From the NCBI GenBank assembly GCA_900548125.1, contig URJN01000098.1:1-7913 (forward strand): a stretch of DNA of 7,913 nucleotides, in the 5' to 3' direction. This document shows, piece by piece, positions 6,267-7,913 of the stretch. A program made the position numbers and the translations under genes. The notes under the pieces were generated by a model. The model was not told where the DNA came from. It was given only the letters and a program-made list of their open reading frames with translations, and did not search any database. This DNA comes from an uncultured Eubacteriales bacterium. Lineage in GTDB: Bacteria; Bacillota; Clostridia; Christensenellales; Aristaeellaceae. Numbering within the stretch: the first letter of the stretch is position 1; each line of letters begins with the position of its first letter.

Positions 6267-7913
6267 TTCTTCTGTTTTCAGGGGTTGCAGGCTTTCCATG
6301 TCCTGATGCTGTTTGTCTATGAAGCCGATGCCGTTGTAGTAGATCTCCACGGTCTGCGGCGCGTGTTTAGACCACTTTACCTCTTTTTCGTGAACCACGA
6401 TCTTCTCAATAAACAGCCGCAGCAGTTCCGGCGTTAGTTCCGTAATGTCCATGTACCGCTTCGCCTTGTCGAGGAAACCATCCGTCCCGCTCACCGTTTC
6501 CCGCAGGCGTTGGATGTCAGCTTCTTTCTGCGGGATGCCTGCGGCGATTTGATTCTGTTCCTCCGTGTAACTGCTCGAGAGCATTTGGAACTGCTCTGTA
6601 GTAATGCGGCTAAGCACACTGTCCTCATACAGCTTCTTGAAGATGGCATCCAGTTCGGCTTTCCGCTTCCGCATGGCGGCCAGTTCTTTCTCCTGCCTGC
6701 GAATTTCACGCTGGATCTCGGCGGACTGCCTGCTGCCAATATAGGCGGCAAATTCTTCTGGACGTTCCCGTGCCATGGCCGTTACCCTCCGCAGATCCTC
6801 CAACACCACCTCATCCAGAACGCACTCCCTAATATAGTGGCCTGTGCAGGATTCTCCATCCTTCTTGTAGGTGCGACATGTGAAATGGTTGTAGCTGGCA
6901 GACATGGTACGTGCCCGGTGCAGCACCATATTGGAGCCGCAGTCGGCGCAGAACACAAGACCGGAATACTTATTCTGTTCTTCCATCTTCGTAGGGTGGC
7001 GTCTGTTCTTCCTCACCCGCTGCACGATGTCCCAGACCTCCTGGGTAATGAGAGCGGGATGGGTGTCCTTAAACACCAGACATTCTTCTCTGGAATGTTC
7101 CACCCGTCGCTTATCCTTATAGGACTTGGTGCTGTATTTCATGTTGACGGTATTGCCCAGATAAATCTCGTTTTCCAGAAGATTAGCAATGGCACTGCCA
7201 GACCAGTTATATGGATGTGCGGTGTCCAGACAGGTATGATTCATGCCATACCTGGTATAGGCGTACATGGTGGGCGTCAGCACCTGTTCTTTTTTCAAGA
7301 TTCTGGCGATCTGGCTGGGGCCGTTGCCGCTGGCGCACATGGCGAATATCCTGCGGACGATGGCCGCTGCTTCATCATCTACCGCCAGCTTCTTTGTTTC
7401 CGGATCCTTGATGTAGCCATAAGGCGCTCTGGTCCCCAGCCGTTCTCCACGCTCCGCCTTGGCTTTCAGCACCGCCCGGATTTTCCGGCTGGTGTCCCGA
7501 ATAAACCACTCGTTGAACAAATTTTTGAACGGCATGAGGTCATTGCTCTCGCTGCTGTCGGTGTCCACATTGTCATTGATGGCGATGTAGCGGACGCCGA
7601 ACATGGGGAATCGTTCCTCGATGTACAGGCCCGTGTGGAGCTGATTTCTACCGAGGCGGCTGAGATCCTTGGTCACAATGATCCCGATCCCGCCGTTTTC
7701 CATGTCTGAGATCATCTGCTGAAATGCCGGTCTTTGGAAGTTTCCTCCCGAAAAACCGTCATCCACATAAAAGCAGGGGCTGGGGAAATGGTGATCTTCC
7801 GCGAACTTCCGTAAGATGGATTTTTGATTCTGGATCGAGTTCGAATCGCCCTCTATCCCATCGTCCTGGCTGAGACGGCAGTAAAGAGCGGTTTTCCTGA
7901 TTTGGTTTGACTG
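6249..7913 (-). CDS. Large serine recombinase (5' end cut by window edge)
   Basis: A site-specific recombinase that would excise and integrate its element through a Ser-DNA intermediate. The frame is open to the right edge: 554 residues are visible and only a few N-terminal ones should be missing. Numbering from the first visible codon, the resolvase domain (about 5-150) shows LYCRLSQDD with catalytic Ser15 and Arg13, SIQNQ, DDGFSGG (51-57) and KDLSRLGRN (Arg86, Arg89). A Recombinase domain follows, with RAPYGYIKDPETKK. Next come a zinc ribbon (Cys322, Cys325, Cys346, Cys356), a charged coiled coil (about 397-470) and a C-terminal region like DUF4368 (FIEKIVVHEKEV...VEIYYNGIGFI). All key residues are present, so it looks functional. 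A GTG at 7766 is an internal Val, not the start, because conserved catalytic sequence lies upstream of it. The architecture is that of TnpX/TndX-type recombinases of Clostridia. Confidence 0.95.
   Translation of the reverse strand, partial: QSNQIRKTALYCRLSQDDGIEGDSNSIQNQKSILRKFAEDHHFPSPCFYVDDGFSGGNFQRPAFQQMISDMENGGIGIIVTKDLSRLGRNQLHTGLYIEERFPMFGVRYIAINDNVDTDSSESNDLMPFKNLFNEWFIRDTSRKIRAVLKAKAERGERLGTRAPYGYIKDPETKKLAVDDEAAAIVRRIFAMCASGNGPSQIARILKKEQVLTPTMYAYTRYGMNHTCLDTAHPYNWSGSAIANLLENEIYLGNTVNMKYSTKSYKDKRRVEHSREECLVFKDTHPALITQEVWDIVQRVRKNRRHPTKMEEQNKYSGLVFCADCGSNMVLHRARTMSASYNHFTCRTYKKDGESCTGHYIRECVLDEVVLEDLRRVTAMARERPEEFAAYIGSRQSAEIQREIRRQEKELAAMRKRKAELDAIFKKLYEDSVLSRITTEQFQMLSSSYTEEQNQIAAGIPQKEADIQRLRETVSGTDGFLDKAKRYMDITELTPELLRLFIEKIVVHEKEVKWSKHAPQTVEIYYNGIGFIDKQHQDMESLQPLKTEEPRQAS

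Larger units (their letters stand above)
6201..7913. mobile_element. End of an integrated element encoding a large serine recombinase
   Basis: The recombinase lies with its 3' end toward the host operon, 186 bp from the last permease gene, and the intervening DNA carries the candidate core site at 6201-6202. This resembles the terminal arrangement of Tn5397-like and related integrative elements of Clostridia. The rest of the element would continue to the right of the window. The precise boundary is inferred. It could also be a prophage or a degenerate remnant, since no cargo or transfer gene is visible. Confidence 0.5.

Noticed and set aside
6510..7709. Plus-strand open frame of 399 codons over the recombinase
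   Set aside because: It is antisense to a recombinase with complete catalytic motifs and has no recognisable domain or ribosome binding site.
7764..7766. GTG as the recombinase start codon
   Set aside because: The same frame continues to the window edge and encodes LYCRLSQDD with the catalytic Ser, so this GTG is an internal Val.
1..7913. CRISPR array, tRNA, rRNA or riboswitch
   Set aside because: I saw no regularly spaced repeats, no tRNA cloverleaf, no rRNA sequence and no known riboswitch core. The leaders of both transcription units are short (about 33-48 nt).

Overview
The window (7,913 bp, GC-rich for a Firmicute) looks like the chromosome of a gut-type Clostridia bacterium, plausibly Oscillospirales/Ruminococcaceae. 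That placement is an inference from the protein styles, the strong AGGAGG-type ribosome binding sites, the consensus sigma-A promoters and the Clostridia-type large serine recombinase. No taxonomic marker is present.

Layout. Positions 1-2170 (minus strand) hold an almost complete GH36 alpha-galactosidase whose last few codons run off the left edge. Its reading frame has no stop inside the window, so a search for closed ORFs misses it. Positions 2171-2455 are a divergent control region with two near-consensus promoters back to back, one for the alpha-galactosidase and one for the rightward operon. Positions 2456-6063 (plus strand) are a tight three-gene operon for a CUT2/BMP-type ABC importer, most likely for nucleosides. 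It encodes a double ATPase (509 aa, TTG start) and two permeases (379 and 306 aa) that overlap by one base. Positions 6064-6248 are non-coding and contain three consecutive hairpins followed by short inverted repeats. Positions 6249-7913 (minus strand) hold a large serine recombinase that runs off the right edge and lacks only its extreme N-terminus.

How it fits together. The left 6.1 kb looks like host scavenging metabolism: alpha-galactoside hydrolysis beside nucleoside uptake. The substrate-binding lipoprotein needed by the importer is not encoded here. The right 1.7 kb appears to be the end of an integrated element (ICE/IME or transposon of the Tn4451/Tn5397 recombinase type). A pseudo-palindrome at 6189-6214 with a central GA dinucleotide is a good candidate for the attachment junction. 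Three copies of a CCCC(N)GACAGG box lie between it and the recombinase 3' end, the last forming a long hairpin that contains the recombinase stop codon.

I found no evidence for a wholly new system. The most useful leads are the candidate attachment site with its associated boxes, and the orphan state of the importer.
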